Source: Candidatus Hydrogenedens sp. (lineage in GTDB: Bacteria > Hydrogenedentota > Hydrogenedentia > Hydrogenedentales > Hydrogenedentaceae). Taken from it: a stretch of 16,569 nucleotides of DNA. A program made the position numbers and the translations under genes. The stretch lies in assembly GCA_035378955.1 (NCBI GenBank), contig DAOSUS010000068.1, positions 1-16,569 of the forward strand, in the 5' to 3' direction. Position 1 is the first letter of the stretch. Every line of letters begins with the position of its first letter. This document shows positions 14,973 through 16,569 of the stretch, piece after piece. Under the pieces are notes generated by a model, which saw nothing but the letters and a program-made list of their open reading frames with translations, was not told where the DNA came from and did not search any database.

Positions 14973-16007
14973 TTAAATTGAAATAGGAACTTTTTCCCAG
15001 AGTTCTCGTTGAACCCATTCAAAGGCACATTTATTAGGACTAATAAATGTTCGTTTTTTATTTAATTCTTTATCGTAAATTATTAGTTTCATAGTTGCCA
15101 TTTTGGTGTTGTAACAATATAATTCACTACAGTCCGTGTCTTCATATCGTACTCCAACAATCGTTGATATGTCTGCTTCAATAGTTGCATGCAAATGAAT
15201 ATTATCTGTAGATGTGCTAAATTCCCAGAACAATGGGACATATTTCGATTTATTTTTTGGAATATGACGCACAGAATTCAATTTATAAGATTTCCTTTCA
15301 TAATGTAAGAACAATGTTGTAAGTGACGGAGTGATTATTTTTCCTCCAATACGGGCACGGGCAGTTAAAATGTCAATGATTATAGGGATAGGTTCTCCAT
15401 TGTCCTCATCAAAGAAAATACAGCTATGAGACCATGCCCATGAATGTCCTTGCTTTAACCCGGCAAGATGTCCTTGCATTCCTAAAGCATTATCCACCTG
15501 TATAATTTCATTGTTTGCTCGAATCAATCCGTTAAATAACATTTTTTCTTGAATTGTAACTGCATAGTTTTTTACAATCCCTGTTTTCCATAGTAGAAAG
15601 GGAATGAAATTATATGATTCCTGGGGTTCTATGGGCATGAGATTTAAGTCCCAGATAAGTTGTTTCTCTTTTCCCTTCATTTGTCCATGACAGGAACTAA
15701 AATTTAGAAAATTCTCATGTAAAGTAAGGGTATTATCTGATGAACAATAATGACATTCTTCTATGGGAAATGTTTCCTTTATTGCGATATTTAATGCTTT
15801 TGAATTATCTTTCTGAATTTCTTTTTTTGAAAAAATTCCCCATATTTCTGCTACCTTTTTTGAAGCATTTTTTAGTAATGTAAAACGGAACCAAAGTGAC
15901 CAGGGTTGGTCCATGGGGTTCAATTTCCAGTACCAAACTTCGTAAGCATTACCACTGAAATGAGGAAGTAAAAAAGGTGTATTCGTTATTTGATATGGAA
16001 ATCTCAT
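14973..16007 (-). CDS. CrtC/AttH/tocopherol-cyclase-like lipocalin-fold protein
   Basis: The 344-residue protein has features I associate with the AttH/CrtC (hydroxyneurosporene synthase) and tocopherol-cyclase-like group: HFSGNAYEVWYWKLN near 16-30, GMQGHLAGLKQGHSWAWSH at 176-194, LTARARIGGK near 214-223, FWEFS near 260-264 and a C-terminal YEDTDCSELYCYNTK near 288-302. Proteins of this group form two lipocalin-like beta-barrels and bind, hydrate or cyclise hydrophobic isoprenoid-type substrates. No carotenoid gene is adjacent, so the substrate is not a given. There is no signal peptide. The gene lies between a membrane protein gene (11-base gap upstream) and the small GMC partner (18-base gap downstream). 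The ATG at 16007 lacks a clear Shine-Dalgarno sequence, so translation probably depends on the upstream gene. The family call is moderate, made from motif pattern only. Confidence 0.6.
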   Translation of the reverse strand: MRFPYQITNTPFLLPHFSGNAYEVWYWKLNPMDQPWSLWFRFTLLKNASKKVAEIWGIFSKKEIQKDNSKALNIAIKETFPIEECHYCSSDNTLTLHENFLNFSSCHGQMKGKEKQLIWDLNLMPIEPQESYNFIPFLLWKTGIVKNYAVTIQEKMLFNGLIRANNEIIQVDNALGMQGHLAGLKQGHSWAWSHSCIFFDEDNGEPIPIIIDILTARARIGGKIITPSLTTLFLHYERKSYKLNSVRHIPKNKSKYVPLFWEFSTSTDNIHLHATIEADISTIVGVRYEDTDCSELYCYNTKMATMKLIIYDKELNKKRTFISPNKCAFEWVQRELWEKVPISI

Positions 16008-16017
16008 GATGATGTTG

Positions 16018-16473
16018 CTATGAGTTTTTTAGTTTCTGGGTTTTTATTTTTAAATAAAAGACAAAAACACAAATAGCAAAATCCAGTATACAACCTACTA
16101 AATATCCAAAGATAAGTTTGTCGGTTATGAAAAGGAAAAGATAGCCTGTAGAGGAGATAAATTTGGATAATATATGAACATTCAGTAAAATCTTGTTTTT
16201 GGGGTCTTTGGATGATTGATAGGCAATATAGGTCAACACCAACATAAGAGAACCTACCAGAGGTAGCCAAAAATAATCTGTGTTTTTCTCAGGTAATGGT
16301 TGTAGAATTTTCAGAAAAATAGGAAGGAAATTGAGAATATAATTAACGCCATCTGGAATAAAGAAAAAAAACAAGGCACCTAAAAAATAGGCAAGTGCAA
16401 GAATTCTCATAGAGAATTTAAATAAATAAAAGGTAGATTCCTCTGAATTTAATACAGTATTTTGATTTTCCAT
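16018..16473 (-). CDS. Multi-spanning membrane protein, first gene of the GMC operon
   Basis: The 151-residue protein has four or five hydrophobic segments at about 22-40, 43-58, 68-85, 99-117 and 120-141, with short charged connections (e.g. QSSKDPKNK). I do not recognise the family. An AAGGAA ribosome site lies 7-8 bases before the ATG and forms part of the inverted repeat at 16477-16532. As the first gene of an operon with a lipocalin-like protein and a GMC oxidoreductase, it could be a membrane partner, quinone-linked component or lipid-handling protein. These roles are guesses from context. Confidence 0.6.
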   Translation of the reverse strand: MENQNTVLNSEESTFYLFKFSMRILALAYFLGALFFFFIPDGVNYILNFLPIFLKILQPLPEKNTDYFWLPLVGSLMLVLTYIAYQSSKDPKNKILLNVHILSKFISSTGYLFLFITDKLIFGYLVGCILDFAICVFVFYLKIKTQKLKNS

Positions 16474-16476
16474 ATC

Positions 16477-16532
16477 TGCTTCCTTTTAATAATGAAGTTC
16501 TAACTCATAAATATTACTATAAAAAGGAAGCA
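16477..16532. promoter_or_regulatory. Inverted repeat over the promoter and ribosome site of the GMC operon
   Basis: Arms of 11 bases, tgcttcctttt at 16477-16487 and its exact complement at 16522-16532, are separated by 34 bases. Read on the minus strand, the downstream arm contains the AAGGAA ribosome site of the membrane-protein gene, and the upstream arm is its anti-sequence. The upstream arm directly follows a TATAAT, so depending on the transcript start the repeat is either an RNA hairpin hiding the ribosome site or a DNA site for a regulator. Confidence 0.45.
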
Positions 16533-16538
16533 ATTATA
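16533..16538 (-). promoter_or_regulatory. Probable -10 box of the four-gene GMC operon
   Basis: The minus strand reads TATAAT here, 59 bases before the ATG at 16473. No good -35 hexamer is seen 17 bases upstream. The predicted start (around 16526) would fall inside the adjacent inverted-repeat arm. Confidence 0.4.
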
Positions 16539-16569
16539 AAAATATGAACTGATGGCTAAAAAATTTTTT

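Noticed and set aside
16004..16270. An 88-codon minus-strand frame overlapping the membrane-protein gene
   Set aside because: It overlaps the 151-residue gene almost completely in another frame. The longer gene has the ribosome site and coherent membrane segments.

Overview
The window is AT-rich bacterial DNA with tightly packed genes and no tRNA, rRNA, insertion sequence or CRISPR array that I can see. The best guess for the source is an uncultivated anaerobe of the Candidatus Hydrogenedentota type or a relative in the PVC-like groups. This rests on the secreted protein at 6794-10144. It carries long Pro-Glu-Gly linkers, many EF-hand-like loops and a C-terminal tandem 'LTELLR.IQ.FN' module, a combination I associate from memory with that phylum. 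The assignment is inference and was not checked by a search.

Layout from left to right. (1) 1-1237, minus strand: a membrane-anchored solute-receptor-like protein cut by the window edge, preceded by an rfbC-like dTDP-sugar epimerase; the two are probably co-transcribed. (2) 1238-1365: divergent intergenic region with a short perfect inverted repeat. (3) 1366-4545, plus strand: a LacZ-type GH2 beta-galactosidase with an export signal. (4) 4598-6109, minus strand: sigma-54 (rpoN), convergent with the beta-galactosidase. (5) 6250-12967, plus strand: three consecutive genes for exported proteins. They are a small dockerin-like protein, a 1116-residue calcium-loop/PEG-repeat protein, and a GH99/WbsX-like protein with three related beta-sandwich modules. 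Each has its own TGnTATAAT extended -10 promoter, and a strong intrinsic terminator separates the last two. (6) 12989-16473, minus strand: a four-gene operon of a multi-spanning membrane protein, a CrtC/AttH/tocopherol-cyclase-like lipocalin protein, a small membrane-associated protein and a GMC-family flavin oxidoreductase. An inverted repeat overlaps its promoter and ribosome binding site.

Functionally the plus-strand genes point to work outside the cytoplasm on complex carbohydrate: a galactosidase, a GH99-like enzyme with probable sugar-binding modules, and calcium-binding surface proteins that may act as scaffold or adhesion factors. The minus-strand cassette on the right looks like a separate system that oxidises or otherwise modifies a hydrophobic alcohol or isoprenoid-type lipid at the membrane. 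It is the most likely place in this window for an undescribed pathway.
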